This document shows, in pieces, positions 53,681 to 64,000 of a DNA stretch of 64,000 nt; positions within the stretch are counted from its first letter, which is position 1; each line of letters opens with the position of its first letter. The DNA lies in assembly GCF_000423765.1 (NCBI RefSeq), contig NZ_AUIP01000010.1, positions 1-64,000 of the forward strand, given 5' to 3'. A model generated the notes under the pieces. The model worked only from the letters and a program-made list of their open reading frames with translations, ran no database searches and had not been told where the DNA came from. Position numbers and translations under genes: made by a program. This stretch comes from Streptococcus porci DSM 23759. GTDB lineage: Bacteria > Bacillota > Bacilli > Lactobacillales > Streptococcaceae.

Positions 53681-55639
53681 CTAATCCCCCTCTAATTCTT
53701 CTTGTATTTTTTCTTTAAGCAATAGCAGAGCTTCTGATACCGTTTGATTTTCGAGCTGACAAGCAGCTAGATTAAAGTGACCGCCTCCACCCAACTCTTC
53801 CATCACGCGTTGCACGTTGATTTTACTGCGACTACGAGCAGAGATTGAAACATTCCCTTGACTGTTTCTTGTGACAACAAAAGCTGCTTCAATTCCTGCC
53901 ATATCAAGCAAAGTATCGGCCGCCTTACTAGAAATAACATTACTATAAGTTCTATCTTCAGATCCACTAGCAATAATAATGCCTTCCCAAAGTTTCTCTC
54001 CGCGTAAAATCAATTCATTGATAATACGATATTCATCAAAATCTATGGCAGAGATATTATGAATTTCCACACTATCACTACCCAAAGTTCTTAAATAAGA
54101 TCCAACATCAAAGGTTCTGCTAGTCACCCGAGTTGAAAAATTCTTGGTATCAAGCATGATACCTGCCATAAGCACACTGGCCTGAAGTTTACTCAACTTA
54201 ACAGAAGCATTCTGAAATTGTATCAACTCTGTCACCAACTCACTGGCAGAGCTGGCACCACTCTCAACAAATGACAATACTGCATTTTTTGGGAAGTCCT
54301 CATCTCGACGATGGTGATCAACAACGACAACTTCTGTAAACCTATTGTAAACTTCCCTTGACAAGCTCAAAGCCGTCTTAGAGTGGTCAACCATAATCAA
54401 TAAGGACTGATCGGTAATTTGGGCTAAAGCTTCATTGACAGTGATTAAATGAGTATTTCCATCAGCTTTAAGGCGCTCAACTGCACGGGCAATATCTGGT
54501 GACATCTGCTGATCATCATAGATAGCATAAGTATTCGAGATGATATTTGAAGCAAAAAACTCCATACCAACTGCTGCTCCCAGAGCATCCATGTCAAGAT
54601 TACGGTGCCCCATGACAAATACCTGATCTACCATTTTTATCCTATCAGAAATAGCTGTCATCATAGCTCTCGTACGGGTTCGGGAACGTTTCACAGTTGA
54701 AATAGTGCCACCACCGAAGTAAATAAAGTCTTTATGCTCATCATTTTCTTTAACGACAACCTGATCGCCACCACGTACCAGAGCCATATTGAGATTTTTC
54801 TGAGCAATTGACCCAATTTCATCATGCTTGCCATCACCATAGGAAACCCCCATGCTCATTGTCAGAGGCAAATTGAGCTCTCTAGCTTCTTGCCTAAATT
54901 CTTCCAAAATGGCAAATTTTGAATCCATAAGTTGATTGAGCACTGCATAATCCGTGAAGAAATAAAAACGATCCATGTCAACACGGCGATAAAAAATGTT
55001 ATAGCGCTGTGTAAATTCCGCTACAAATTTGACAATCAGACTATTCAGGCGAGAAACCTCAGCATCTGCTAAATTTTCTGTAGCATCATCGTAGTTGTCA
55101 ATAGAGATAATCCCAATAACAGGACTAGTGTCTGATACTGCTTCACCGATACGACTTTCAGACAGATTATCATAAAAATAGAGCATGCCCATTGTAAAAT
55201 CGACCGTCAGGCTATACTTTTTACCATTTATCTCACGAATCGTTATTGGACTCTCTTTGTGTTCGGTCAGGATTTCAATCACTAACGGCACATTGAAATC
55301 TCCTTCCTGATCTGCAAAAATCAACTCCGCATAAGGATTGAACCACTCGACTGACCACAGGTTCGGAGAGAACTTAATAACCCCCACAGGCATGGTATCC
55401 AAAAGCTGTTTGAGACTCTGTTCAGTCTCCTCATTGAGGCGCTCAATTCTTTCTAAATCAGACTCCTCATATGCTTTTTTCTGATAAAATAGCAGAGCAG
55501 ATACGATGACAGAAACAGCGAAAAAGACAAGAATTCTCCCCGTATCATCAACAGCCAGACGAAGACTAGCCGCCAAAATTCCAAAGAGAATCAATCCAAC
55601 CAAAATCAAATGAATAGCAGCCAAACGAAATTTTTTCAT
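53681..55639 (-). CDS. gdpP: Cyclic-di-AMP phosphodiesterase GdpP
   Basis: A 652-residue membrane phosphodiesterase: two helices (8-50), a PAS-like domain (70-160), a degenerate GGDEF domain (170-305) and DHH/DHHA1 domains (about 340-650). Catalytic motifs are [29 protein letters not shown] and the DHHA1 [10 protein letters not shown]. It hydrolyses c-di-AMP to pApA and so sets wall and osmotic homeostasis. It is in an operon with rplI and dnaB. Confidence 0.95.
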   Translation of the reverse strand: MKKFRLAAIHLILVGLILFGILAASLRLAVDDTGRILVFFAVSVIVSALLFYQKKAYEESDLERIERLNEETEQSLKQLLDTMPVGVIKFSPNLWSVEWFNPYAELIFADQEGDFNVPLVIEILTEHKESPITIREINGKKYSLTVDFTMGMLYFYDNLSESRIGEAVSDTSPVIGIISIDNYDDATENLADAEVSRLNSLIVKFVAEFTQRYNIFYRRVDMDRFYFFTDYAVLNQLMDSKFAILEEFRQEARELNLPLTMSMGVSYGDGKHDEIGSIAQKNLNMALVRGGDQVVVKENDEHKDFIYFGGGTISTVKRSRTRTRAMMTAISDRIKMVDQVFVMGHRNLDMDALGAAVGMEFFASNIISNTYAIYDDQQMSPDIARAVERLKADGNTHLITVNEALAQITDQSLLIMVDHSKTALSLSREVYNRFTEVVVVDHHRRDEDFPKNAVLSFVESGASSASELVTELIQFQNASVKLSKLQASVLMAGIMLDTKNFSTRVTSRTFDVGSYLRTLGSDSVEIHNISAIDFDEYRIINELILRGEKLWEGIIIASGSEDRTYSNVISSKAADTLLDMAGIEAAFVVTRNSQGNVSISARSRSKINVQRVMEELGGGGHFNLAACQLENQTVSEALLLLKEKIQEELEGD

Positions 55640-55702
55640 CTTAAACCTCTTAATGCCCCATTATAACACAAACCAGCCCTAAAATAAAGGCTGGTATCTG
55701 TC

Positions 55703-57604
55703 CTATTCCGTTTTTCTACGTGCCTTATTATTTCCCTCAAGATAAACCATTAAAATTGATATATCTGCTGGATTGACACCAGAAATACGACTAGCTTGCC
55801 CAATGGTTTCAGGATTGATTTTCTTGAACTTCTGACGAGCTTCTGTAGCAATAGAGTCAATGGCATCCCAGTCAATATTAGCTGGAATACGCTTTTCCTC
55901 CATGCGCTTCATCTTGTCAACCTGGTCAAGCGCTTTGTTGATGTAACCTTCATACTTGATTTCAGTTTCCAAAAGTTCAATGATTTTGCTATCTAAAACT
56001 TCCGCTGCTGGTCCTACAAATTCTACTGCTGTTGCATAGTCAATCTCTGGACGACGCATGAATTCTTTTACAGTAACAGCATCTGTCAAGGCTTTAAATC
56101 CCATTGCTTCAATTTTTTCATTAGTTTCCCTGACAGGTTTTAATTTTTTAGTTGACAATCTTGTCAACTCATTGTCAAATTGATTTTTCTTGATTTCGAA
56201 AACTTGCCAGCGTTCTTCATCAACCAAGCCCACTTGACGACCGATTGGTGTCAAGCGCATATCTGCATTATCATGACGCAAAATCAATCGATATTCTGCA
56301 CGTGATGTCAAAAGGCGGTAGGGTTCTAGTGTACCCTTGGTTACCAAATCATCAATCATAACACCGATATAGGCATCACTACGCTTCAAAATTAACTCAG
56401 GTTTACCTTGAACTTTCAGCGCAGCATTTATCCCAGCAACAAGACCTTGACCAGCAGCCTCCTCATAGCCAGACGTCCCATTGGTCTGACCAGCAGTGAA
56501 AAGCCCTGAGATGATCTTGGTTTCGAGGGTTGCACGAAGTTGGTGAGGCAGGACAATATCGTACTCTATTGCATATCCTGTGCGCATCATCTCAGCATTT
56601 TCCAGACCTTTGATAGAATGAACCAGCTCACGCTGAACATCTTCAGGAAGACTAGTTGATAGTCCTTGGATGTAAACTTCCTCTGTATCTCGACCTTCAG
56701 GTTCCAAAAAGAGTTGATGGCGATCCTTATCCGCAAAACGGACAATTTTATCCTCAATGGATGGACAGTAGCGAGGACCTACCCCTTTAACGATACCAGA
56801 AAACATTGGAGCACGGTGAAGATTCTTATTGATAATATAATGACTGAACTGATTAGTATAGGTCAACCAGCAAGGAATTTGGTCTTGAAGGTAATCTTCA
56901 TCTTTTGACATAAACGAAAAATGATTGGGTTTCTCATCTCCAGGTTGGATTTCTGTAACAGAATAATCAATTGACGACGCCTTGACACGAGGTGGTGTCC
57001 CTGTTTTGAAGCGTCCAATTTCAAGACCTAATTTTTTAAGATTGTCTGCCAGAGTAATTGATGCCAAGCTATTATTAGGGCCTGATGAATATTTGAGTTC
57101 TCCCAAGATAATCTCGCCACGTAGGGCTGTTCCTGTTGTGACAACAACAGCCTTAGCACCGTATTTTTGACCTGTAGCTGTCAAGACACCGACAACCTTG
57201 CCATTCTCGACCAACACATCATCAATCATAGATTGACGCAGGGTCAAATTTTCTTGTCGCTCAACTGTATGCTTCATCTCACGCGCATACAGTACTTTAT
57301 CTGCTTGCGCACGCAAAGCCCGAACTGCAGGACCTTTACCTGTATTCAGCATTTTCATCTGGATATAGGTCTTATCAATATTTTTACCCATTTCGCCCCC
57401 AAGAGCATCGATTTCGCGCACAACAATTCCTTTAGCAGAACCGCCAATAGAAGGGTTACACGGCATAAACGCTAGCATATCTAGGTTAATGGTTGCAAGC
57501 AAAGTCTTACAACCCATACGAGCTGCCGCAAGGCTAGCCTCAACACCAGCATGCCCAGCACCGACTACAATGACGTCAAAATATTCAACAAATTCGTGTG
57601 TCAT
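55703..57604 (-). CDS. mnmG: tRNA uridine-5-carboxymethylaminomethyl modification enzyme MnmG
   Basis: A 633-residue FAD enzyme that, with MnmE, makes cmnm5U34 in tRNA. It has the FAD motif [27 protein letters not shown] with the conserved cysteine, [14 protein letters not shown], and [20 protein letters not shown] in the catalytic region. Length is standard. Confidence 0.96.
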   Translation of the reverse strand: MTHEFVEYFDVIVVGAGHAGVEASLAAARMGCKTLLATINLDMLAFMPCNPSIGGSAKGIVVREIDALGGEMGKNIDKTYIQMKMLNTGKGPAVRALRAQADKVLYAREMKHTVERQENLTLRQSMIDDVLVENGKVVGVLTATGQKYGAKAVVVTTGTALRGEIILGELKYSSGPNNSLASITLADNLKKLGLEIGRFKTGTPPRVKASSIDYSVTEIQPGDEKPNHFSFMSKDEDYLQDQIPCWLTYTNQFSHYIINKNLHRAPMFSGIVKGVGPRYCPSIEDKIVRFADKDRHQLFLEPEGRDTEEVYIQGLSTSLPEDVQRELVHSIKGLENAEMMRTGYAIEYDIVLPHQLRATLETKIISGLFTAGQTNGTSGYEEAAGQGLVAGINAALKVQGKPELILKRSDAYIGVMIDDLVTKGTLEPYRLLTSRAEYRLILRHDNADMRLTPIGRQVGLVDEERWQVFEIKKNQFDNELTRLSTKKLKPVRETNEKIEAMGFKALTDAVTVKEFMRRPEIDYATAVEFVGPAAEVLDSKIIELLETEIKYEGYINKALDQVDKMKRMEEKRIPANIDWDAIDSIATEARQKFKKINPETIGQASRISGVNPADISILMVYLEGNNKARRKTE

Positions 57605-58063
57605 TTATTCTTCTCCATATCTATTTACAAAATGTTTAATCTGTCCATCCCAGTTTTTCAAAGCTGTTTTGAGAAAAGCAGGATTGAGGTCAATATCTGA
57701 AAGCCTATCCAGCGAAACCCATTCACATTTTCTAGTCTGCCCACTCTCTACAGTCTCTGTCTTAGGCTCAGATAAAGGGTTAGCTAGATAATGAAATTCA
57801 ATTTGGTGATAATTGGTACCTTCCAAAGCAAACTGATTTTCAACGATAAAAGCTAATTTCCCAACCTCAATATCAAGATTAACTTCTTCTCGAATTTCAC
57901 GTTTTAGGGCATCTTCTGTCAATTCATTAACTAAAATCGCTCCACCTAGTAGATAATAACCATCGTAGGGAGATTTTGCAAGATAAATCTTGTCATCTTT
58001 CAAGATAAGAGCTGATACCCTAACACCAAAACTATGAGCATCAATTCGAGTTCTAAAATCCAT
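57605..58063 (-). CDS. NUDIX hydrolase
   Basis: A 152-residue NUDIX protein (LLGGAILVNELTEDALKREI followed by REEVNLDIEVG). The box has Ala instead of Gly after GG and a less common LVNE, so substrate choice is open. It lies directly upstream of mnmG with no gap, so the two are probably cotranscribed. Confidence 0.82.
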   Translation of the reverse strand: MDFRTRIDAHSFGVRVSALILKDDKIYLAKSPYDGYYLLGGAILVNELTEDALKREIREEVNLDIEVGKLAFIVENQFALEGTNYHQIEFHYLANPLSEPKTETVESGQTRKCEWVSLDRLSDIDLNPAFLKTALKNWDGQIKHFVNRYGEE

Positions 58064-58219
58064 GTCAGCACCTCTTGAATCCTTCCTCTTTTACAGAAAA
58101 ATAGCCAAAACTCTCGAAAATTGCAGGACAAAAAAGCCTACAATTCCCATGAGCTTTGACCATCATGATAATTGTTACTCTTATTCTATCAAAAGATTTG
58201 TAGAATTTCAAATCTGGTG

Positions 58220-58546
58220 TTACGTTAACGTTTCAATATATTCTAAGCCCCAAGCCTCAACAGCATCCAGCACCGAACGAAATTTTTCACCCATTTCAGT
58301 CAAGCTGTACTCTACACGAGGGGGGACTTCTGCATAGACCGTGCGACTAATAATGCGATCCTCCTCCAATTGTCTAAGGTGCCTTGTTAACATGGTTTGA
58401 GTGATACCTGGAATCAGTCGCTGTAATTCATTGAAGCGTTTCGTTCCTGTACTGAGTTGGTAGATAATCACCAATCCCCACTTACCACTCAAGACTTTTT
58501 GTGTTGTTGCAAAAGGACAAATACCATATTCACTAACTTTTTTCAA
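58220..58546 (-). CDS. HxlR-family transcriptional regulator
   Basis: A 108-residue winged-helix regulator with the family's N-terminal CPF motif (Cys10 in YGICPFATTQKVLSGKWG) and RFNELQRLIPGITQTMLTRHLRQLEEDRI in two blocks. In related proteins (YodB, HypR) this cysteine senses quinones, aldehydes or disulfide stress. It is divergent from a SnoaL-like gene, with a dyad between them, so it probably controls that gene. Confidence 0.88.
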   Translation of the reverse strand: MKKVSEYGICPFATTQKVLSGKWGLVIIYQLSTGTKRFNELQRLIPGITQTMLTRHLRQLEEDRIISRTVYAEVPPRVEYSLTEMGEKFRSVLDAVEAWGLEYIETLT

Positions 58547-58577
58547 AAAACTTCTCCTTTATTTATCACAATAGTAT

Positions 58578-58606
58578 TACTTTTGATACCAACAAATGCA
58601 AAAGTA
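58578..58606. promoter_or_regulatory. Dyad operator between the HxlR and SnoaL-like genes
   Basis: TACTTTTG (58578-58585) and CAAAAGTA (58599-58606) form a perfect inverted repeat separated by 13 bases, upstream of the -10 TATAAT (58635) of the SnoaL-like gene. Confidence 0.65.
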
Positions 58607-58671
58607 CCTACTTGCATAATTGACTACTTCCACTATAATTGTACTATATCAAAAAAATTGGAGGACATCAA

Positions 58672-59061
58672 ATGTCAACAAACTTGGAAATTTTTAATGC
58701 CTATAACAATGCTCTCATCGCTGGTGATTTTGCAGCTCTTTTTGAAACTATGGCTGACGACATTATCTGGCATCAACCCGGAAATCATTCAACATCTGGT
58801 GCTAAAATTGGTAAGGAAGTACTCGGAGCACATCTAGCAACTTTCGCCGAAAAAACAAATGGAACTTTCAAAGTAGTGACAAACTGGGTGTCAGATAATG
58901 ATACTCTTGTTGCCGCTAACGTAACATTCCTCGGTACTCGAACAGATGGTGAAGAACTAAACATGAATGGTATCGATCTTTTCCGTATGGAAGATGGTAA
59001 AATCAAGGAAGTTTGGCTCTTCTCAGCCGACCAAAAAGCTGAAGATGCTTTCTGGGGATAA
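58672..59061 (+). CDS. SnoaL-like (NTF2 fold) protein
   Basis: A 129-residue NTF2-fold protein (FNAYNNALIAGDFAALFETM, IIWHQPGNHSTSG, GIDLFRMEDGKIKEVWLF), resembling nuclear transport factor 2-like/SnoaL polyketide-cyclase-type proteins. The start at 58672 follows GGAGG. The divergent HxlR regulator suggests a role in detoxifying reactive compounds. The reaction is unknown. Confidence 0.82.
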   Translation: MSTNLEIFNAYNNALIAGDFAALFETMADDIIWHQPGNHSTSGAKIGKEVLGAHLATFAEKTNGTFKVVTNWVSDNDTLVAANVTFLGTRTDGEELNMNGIDLFRMEDGKIKEVWLFSADQKAEDAFWG

Positions 59062-59068
59062 GATAAAT

Positions 59069-59098
59069 AGCTTAGCACGAGGGTGCTAAGCTTTTATT
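59069..59098. terminator. Terminator
   Basis: AGCTTAGCAC/GTGCTAAGCT hairpin followed by TTTATTTTT; it also serves the convergent mnmA gene. Confidence 0.85.
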
Positions 59099-59103
59099 TT
59101 TGA

Positions 59104-60276
<1,173 letters not shown>

Positions 60277-60410
60277 TTAATCAAAAATCGATTTGAAGGT
60301 CGATTTTGACATGCCTTTGACAAATTAGGCACGCTCTATTATAGCAGTATTTAATCTTGTTTCCAACTATAGGCTTTAAAAAATACTCAGACATCTCTCC
60401 TTAATTCTGC

Positions 60411-60416
60411 TATAAT
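60411..60416 (+). promoter_or_regulatory. sdaAB-sdaAA promoter, extended -10
   Basis: TGCTATAAT with no clear -35, 32 bases before the sdaAB start. Confidence 0.55.
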
Positions 60417-60447
60417 GACAATAACGATTATATTCTTGGAGAAATAC

Positions 60448-61119
60448 ATGAAAAATCTAAAATTTCAGTCCGTTTTTGACATTATCGGACCTGTGATGAT
60501 TGGCCCATCATCTAGCCACACAGCAGGAGCTGTCCGTATCGGAAAAGTTGTTCATTCAATTTTTGGAGAAATTCCTGACAGCGTTACTTTCGCTCTTTTT
60601 AATTCCTTTGCCAAAACCTACCAAGGACATGGCACTGATAAGGCATTGGTTGCTGGAATTATGGGAATGGATACTGACGATCCTAATATTAAAAACTCAC
60701 TAGAAATTGCCCATCAGCGTGGCATTAAAATCTACTGGGAAATTTTAAAAGATAGTAATGCTCCCCATCCCAATACTGCCAAAATTACTGTCAAAAAAGG
60801 AAACAGAAGCATGAGTATTACCGGCATCTCGATTGGAGGTGGCAACATCCAAGTGACTGAACTCAATGGTTTCTCTGTCTCCTTATCTATGAATACACCA
60901 ACTCTCATTGTCGTTCATCAAGATGTACCTGGAATGATTGCTAAAGTAACCGATAGCCTCTCAAAACATGGTATCAACATCGCTCAAATGACTGTTACAA
61001 GAGAAAGCCAGGGGCAGAAAGCCATTATGATCATTGAGGTGGATTCTAGAGATTGTCAAAAATGTGTTCAAGAAATTGAAGATATCCCAAACCTTTACAA
61101 TGTAAACTTTTTCGATTAG
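60448..61119 (+). CDS. sdaAB: L-serine dehydratase, iron-sulfur-dependent, beta subunit
   Basis: A 223-residue subunit. The N-terminal domain (SVFDIIGPVMIGPSSSHTAG) is followed by an ACT domain (about 148-215, LIVVHQDVPGMIAKVTDSLS). With the alpha subunit it deaminates L-serine to pyruvate and ammonia. The ATG at 60448 follows TTGGAG. Confidence 0.95.
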   Translation: MKNLKFQSVFDIIGPVMIGPSSSHTAGAVRIGKVVHSIFGEIPDSVTFALFNSFAKTYQGHGTDKALVAGIMGMDTDDPNIKNSLEIAHQRGIKIYWEILKDSNAPHPNTAKITVKKGNRSMSITGISIGGGNIQVTELNGFSVSLSMNTPTLIVVHQDVPGMIAKVTDSLSKHGINIAQMTVTRESQGQKAIMIIEVDSRDCQKCVQEIEDIPNLYNVNFFD

Positions 61120-61138
61120 ATTGACAGGAGATTGACAC

Positions 61139-62011
61139 GTGTTTTACACCATAAAAGAACTAGTTGAACAAGCTGACGCTTATCATAATGGCTCAGTTGC
61201 AGAACTCATGATTGCTACAGAAATTGAGATGACTGGTCGAAGCCGTGATGAAATTACCTATATTATGTCACGAAATCTTGAAGTCATGAAATCCTCTGTC
61301 TCAGAAGGATTAACACCTACAAAATCAATTTCAGGATTGACCGGTGGTGATGCTGTCAAGATGGACAACTACATCTCCAAAGGAAAATCCCTTTCCGATA
61401 CAACCATTTTAACAGCTGTACGTAATGCTATGGCAGTCAACGAACTTAATGCTAAGATGGGATTAGTTTGTGCAACCCCTACTGCTGGTTCTGCAGGTTG
61501 CTTGCCAGCAGTTCTGTCAGTTGCCATTGACAAACTAAATTTAAATGACAAGGGACAACTAAACTTTCTTTTCACAGCTGGGGCCTTTGGGTTAGTAATT
61601 GGAAACAATGCCTCTATTTCTGGAGCTGAAGGGGGTTGTCAAGCTGAAGTCGGCTCTGCTTCTGCCATGGCTGCAGCTGCTCTTGTTATGGCAGCTGGTG
61701 GTAGTGCTTTTCAAGCTAGCCAGGCTGTTGCCTTTGTCATTAAAAATATGTTAGGACTCATTTGTGACCCTGTTGCTGGATTAGTGGAGGTTCCTTGCGT
61801 CAAACGTAATGCTTTGGGATCCAGTTTCGCTCTTATCGCTGCGGATATGGCGCTCGCTGGTATTCGGTCCCAAATTCCAGTTGATGAAGTCATTGATGCC
61901 ATGTATCAAGTCGGCTCTGCTTTACCAACTGCTTTTCGAGAAACTGCTGAGGGGGGACTTGCAGCCACACCGACAGGTCGACATTATGCAGAGGAGATTT
62001 TCGAAAAATGA
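61139..62011 (+). CDS. sdaAA: L-serine dehydratase, iron-sulfur-dependent, alpha subunit
   Basis: A 290-residue catalytic subunit that starts with GTG (AGGAG eight bases upstream). The cluster cysteines are in GLVCATPTAGSAGCLPAV and LGLICDPVAGLVEVPCVKRN. It lies 19 bp after sdaAB and overlaps the next gene by 4 bp. Confidence 0.95.
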   Translation: MFYTIKELVEQADAYHNGSVAELMIATEIEMTGRSRDEITYIMSRNLEVMKSSVSEGLTPTKSISGLTGGDAVKMDNYISKGKSLSDTTILTAVRNAMAVNELNAKMGLVCATPTAGSAGCLPAVLSVAIDKLNLNDKGQLNFLFTAGAFGLVIGNNASISGAEGGCQAEVGSASAMAAAALVMAAGGSAFQASQAVAFVIKNMLGLICDPVAGLVEVPCVKRNALGSSFALIAADMALAGIRSQIPVDEVIDAMYQVGSALPTAFRETAEGGLAATPTGRHYAEEIFEK

Positions 62012-62604
62012 CAACCACACTTTACTTCATACGCCACTGTCAGCCCAACTATGATAACCATGATGATTTTAATCGAGAACTTTCCGAAAAAGGTTTACAA
62101 GATCGTCAATTTTTGCTTGACTTCTTCGTAAACAAGAAGGTCGACATGATTTTCTCAAGCCCTTACAAGAGAGCTTATGATACTGTAAAGCCCCTTGCAA
62201 AAAAGCTAGCACTAGATATTCATACGATTTCTGATTTTAGAGAGCGAAAAATTGATAATGTTTGGATTGAAAACTTTACAGAATTTACAAAGAAACAGTG
62301 GGCGGATTTCTCTTATAAATTATCAGATGGCGAATCCTTAAGAGAAGTTCAGGATAGAAACATCCGTGCTTTGAGAAATCTTTTAGTAGAACAAGTAGAT
62401 CATTCCATTCTCATCGGATCTCATGGCACTGCTATTTCAACAATCATCAAATACTTTGATGATAGCTTTGATTACGATGCATTTGACAAAATTAAATCGC
62501 TCATGCCCTTCATTTTAGAAATGACTTTTGAACACCTAACTTGTCAATCTATTAGCCTTCACAATATCTTTACAGGAGACTGTCATGAAATCTATCCTCT
62601 TTGA
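62008..62604 (+). CDS. Histidine phosphatase family protein
   Basis: A 198-residue phosphoglycerate-mutase-like phosphatase. The catalytic motif is YFIRHCQPNY, with Cys in place of the usual Gly (RHG), and the second His is in LIGSHGTAISTI. It overlaps sdaAA by 4 bp (ATGA). The substrate is unknown. Confidence 0.85.
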   Translation: MTTTLYFIRHCQPNYDNHDDFNRELSEKGLQDRQFLLDFFVNKKVDMIFSSPYKRAYDTVKPLAKKLALDIHTISDFRERKIDNVWIENFTEFTKKQWADFSYKLSDGESLREVQDRNIRALRNLLVEQVDHSILIGSHGTAISTIIKYFDDSFDYDAFDKIKSLMPFILEMTFEHLTCQSISLHNIFTGDCHEIYPL

Positions 62605-63211
62605 TCTGGATGGCACTCTAGCTGATTCTAGCCTTGGCATTAAAAAATCTTTTGCCTACACTTTCAAAAAATTAGCTCTGCCTTTTCCAGAAGAAAAAAC
62701 TCTTAGAACCCTTATCGGACCACCACTAGAAGATTCCTTTCGTCACTATGTCAATGATGTTGACACAGCTGTAACGATTTATCGGGAATATTACAAGAAA
62801 CTTGGTGTATTTGAAGCTGAACTTTATCCAAAAATTCAAGAGCTTTTAGAGCAATTAGTTGTTAATGGAGTCAATCTATATGTTACCAGTAGTAAGAATG
62901 AACCTATGATTTATGTTATGCTAAAGCATTTAAAGATTGACAAGTACTTTACAGGTATTTATGGACATACGCCAGAACGTCCCAACAAGACTGAAGTTAT
63001 CAAAACTTGTCTCTCATCTGAGCAAATAAATCATCAAGAGGCTGCTATTGTTGGTGATACAAAGTTTGATATATTTGGTGGTAAAAACACTGGTATAAAA
63101 ACAATTGGAGTTACCTGGGGTTTTGGATTAGAAAGCGAACTCCTATTAGCAGGTGCCGATTACATTTGTCACTCTCCTTTAGACATTTTAAAAGTCATTG
63201 AAGATTTTTAA
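62585..63211 (+). CDS. HAD-superfamily hydrolase, phosphoglycolate phosphatase-like
   Basis: A 208-residue HAD phosphatase with motif I LFDLDGTLADSS, motif II YVTSSKNE and motif IV IVGDTKFDIFGG. It overlaps the preceding gene by 20 bp, completing an operon of sdaAB-sdaAA-phosphatase-HAD. The exact substrate is not visible. Confidence 0.88.
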   Translation: MKSILFDLDGTLADSSLGIKKSFAYTFKKLALPFPEEKTLRTLIGPPLEDSFRHYVNDVDTAVTIYREYYKKLGVFEAELYPKIQELLEQLVVNGVNLYVTSSKNEPMIYVMLKHLKIDKYFTGIYGHTPERPNKTEVIKTCLSSEQINHQEAAIVGDTKFDIFGGKNTGIKTIGVTWGFGLESELLLAGADYICHSPLDILKVIEDF

Positions 63212-63226
63212 CTTCAATGACTTTTT
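63190..63226. terminator. Terminator overlapping the end of the HAD gene
   Basis: AAAAGTCATTGAAG/CTTCAATGACTTTT with T-run. The 5' arm encodes the last codons of the HAD protein. Confidence 0.85.
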
Positions 63227-63229
63227 TGA

Positions 63230-63898
63230 TTATTGTACTCCCCAGGCAGAGAGGCCTTGTGATTTATAAGCCTTAATTGCAGTATTAACTTGATCCTGAA
63301 CAGTAGCTGTGGAACCCCATCCTGGCATTGTTTGGAAAAGTCCAGATGCTCCAGAAGGGTTTGAAGCATTCGGATTACCATTAGATTCGCGAGCAATGAT
63401 ATACTCCCAAGTAGATTGCGGAACTCCTGTCGCCTCTGCCATTTGCGCGGCTGCCTCTGTTCCTATAGCACCAGCTGTATTTCCATTTGACAAAACACCT
63501 GAGTAACTTGCAGGAGCTGAAACGTTTTGAACAGTATATGTTACAGGAGTTGTATAGCTTGTTTGCCCAACTGTTGCATTATCAACTACTTCACTGTAAG
63601 TCGGACTTTCTTGCTGATAATTAACAGACTTTATGAGATTAGTTGCCGCAAAAGCAACCACATGTGCATCCGTTGAAACAGCTTTTGTTGCCTCAATTGT
63701 CATTGGGACACTGGTTTCCAAGGTTGTAATCTCTAAAGCCTCAGATGTTTTTTCTTCACCAGAAACTTTTACAAAAGACTCTGTATTTACAAATTGTCCT
63801 GTCAATCCAACTGTCAATCCTGTAAACAATAGCCCAAAGGCAACTTGTTTGTGCTTTTGTTTTTTTAGTGCACGTCGTTTGACTCTGCTATATGACAT
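63230..63898 (-). CDS. Secreted transglycosylase-like (SLT domain) protein
   Basis: A 222-residue exported protein. The basic N-terminus and signal/anchor (about 18-35) lead into a variable Thr/Val-rich region. The C-terminal small lysozyme-like domain (about 148-222) has the catalytic-type Glu in [20 protein letters not shown] and [12 protein letters not shown]. It resembles short SLT proteins (IsaA/SceD-like) involved in peptidoglycan turnover. The start at 63898 follows AAGGAA; the frame is open 16 codons further. A WalR box lies upstream. Confidence 0.85.
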   Translation of the reverse strand: MSYSRVKRRALKKQKHKQVAFGLLFTGLTVGLTGQFVNTESFVKVSGEEKTSEALEITTLETSVPMTIEATKAVSTDAHVVAFAATNLIKSVNYQQESPTYSEVVDNATVGQTSYTTPVTYTVQNVSAPASYSGVLSNGNTAGAIGTEAAAQMAEATGVPQSTWEYIIARESNGNPNASNPSGASGLFQTMPGWGSTATVQDQVNTAIKAYKSQGLSAWGVQ

Positions 63899-63948
63899 AA
63901 ATTCATTTCCTTTTTTAATCTTAGACCTACTTAGTTTAGCATACATAT

Positions 63949-63965
63949 ATTACAGTCACTTTACA
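63949..63965. promoter_or_regulatory. WalR (VicR) box
   Basis: On the minus strand TGTAAA-GTGAC-TGTAAT is an exact match to the WalR consensus TGTWAH-N5-TGTWAH. It is 51 bp upstream of the transglycosylase-like start, as expected for the wall-homeostasis regulon. Confidence 0.8.
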
Positions 63966-64000
63966 TCTATGTGTAAAATAAAGTAAATAAACACAATATC

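Overview
The window is chromosomal DNA of a low-GC Gram-positive coccus, almost certainly a viridans-type Streptococcus. The support is the content and order of the housekeeping genes: aspS and hisS near each other, rpmF-rpmG, rpsD, veg, dnaB-rplI-gdpP-mnmG, mnmA and sdaAB-sdaAA. It also has a Sip-like LysM surface protein, a tagatose-6-phosphate lac operon with a LacT antiterminator, and regulatory sites of known streptococcal type (WalR, PerR/Fur-type, MtaR/MetR, CcpA). Species cannot be fixed from the sequence alone.

Layout. 0.4-9.6 kb: three YitT paralogues, aspS, an OatA-like O-acyltransferase with a MORN protein, a low-molecular-weight tyrosine phosphatase and hisS. 9.6-13.6 kb: a beta-glucoside PTS and GH1 enzyme divergent from an RpiR regulator, with paired operators. 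13.6-16.3 kb: a cobalamin-independent methionine synthase-like gene under a MetR box, and a FetAB-like metal exporter under a PerR/Fur-type box. 16.5-18.4 kb: rpmF-rpmG, whose 3' end is the attachment site of a decayed 1.46-kb element carrying cadD-cadC. 18.5-29.0 kb: a metallophosphoesterase and the lac regulon, transcribed lacA-B-C-D-[promoter, RAT, terminator]-T-F-E-G-X, with lacR upstream.

29.1-34.4 kb is a degraded accessory island. It holds a truncated ABC-type ATPase, a coiled-coil protein remnant, a broken MobV-type relaxase, oriT-like palindromes, 35-bp tandem repeats, and a second integrase tail with an rpmG-like att sequence. Among these are genes that look intact: two secreted bacteriocin-like proteins, each next to a tiny membrane-protein gene that is too short for routine gene calling, and a complete Fst/par-like type I toxin-antitoxin locus.

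34.4-44 kb: Sip-like protein, NUDIX, PadR-DUF1700-DUF4097 envelope-stress-like operon, arginine-type ABC binding protein plus argF, glycosyltransferase and GH3 enzyme. 44-50 kb: GtrA-like protein, a membrane-anchored GH3 enzyme with swapped domain order, and a divergent LytTR two-component system. 50-64 kb: core genes (rpsD, veg, dnaB, rplI, gdpP, mnmG, mnmA, sdaAB, sdaAA), an HxlR-controlled SnoaL-like gene, a phosphatase-HAD pair and a WalR-box-controlled transglycosylase-like protein.

The most notable observations are: (1) the Fst-like toxin-antitoxin locus at 30.9-31.2 kb; (2) the two bacteriocin-like units with candidate immunity peptides; (3) a 260-bp intergenic repeat present twice, whose central hairpin shows a compensatory base-pair change; (4) the rpmG-targeted element remnants, one adjacent to rpmG and one 16 kb away. 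All calls rest on reading the sequence; no database search was run.
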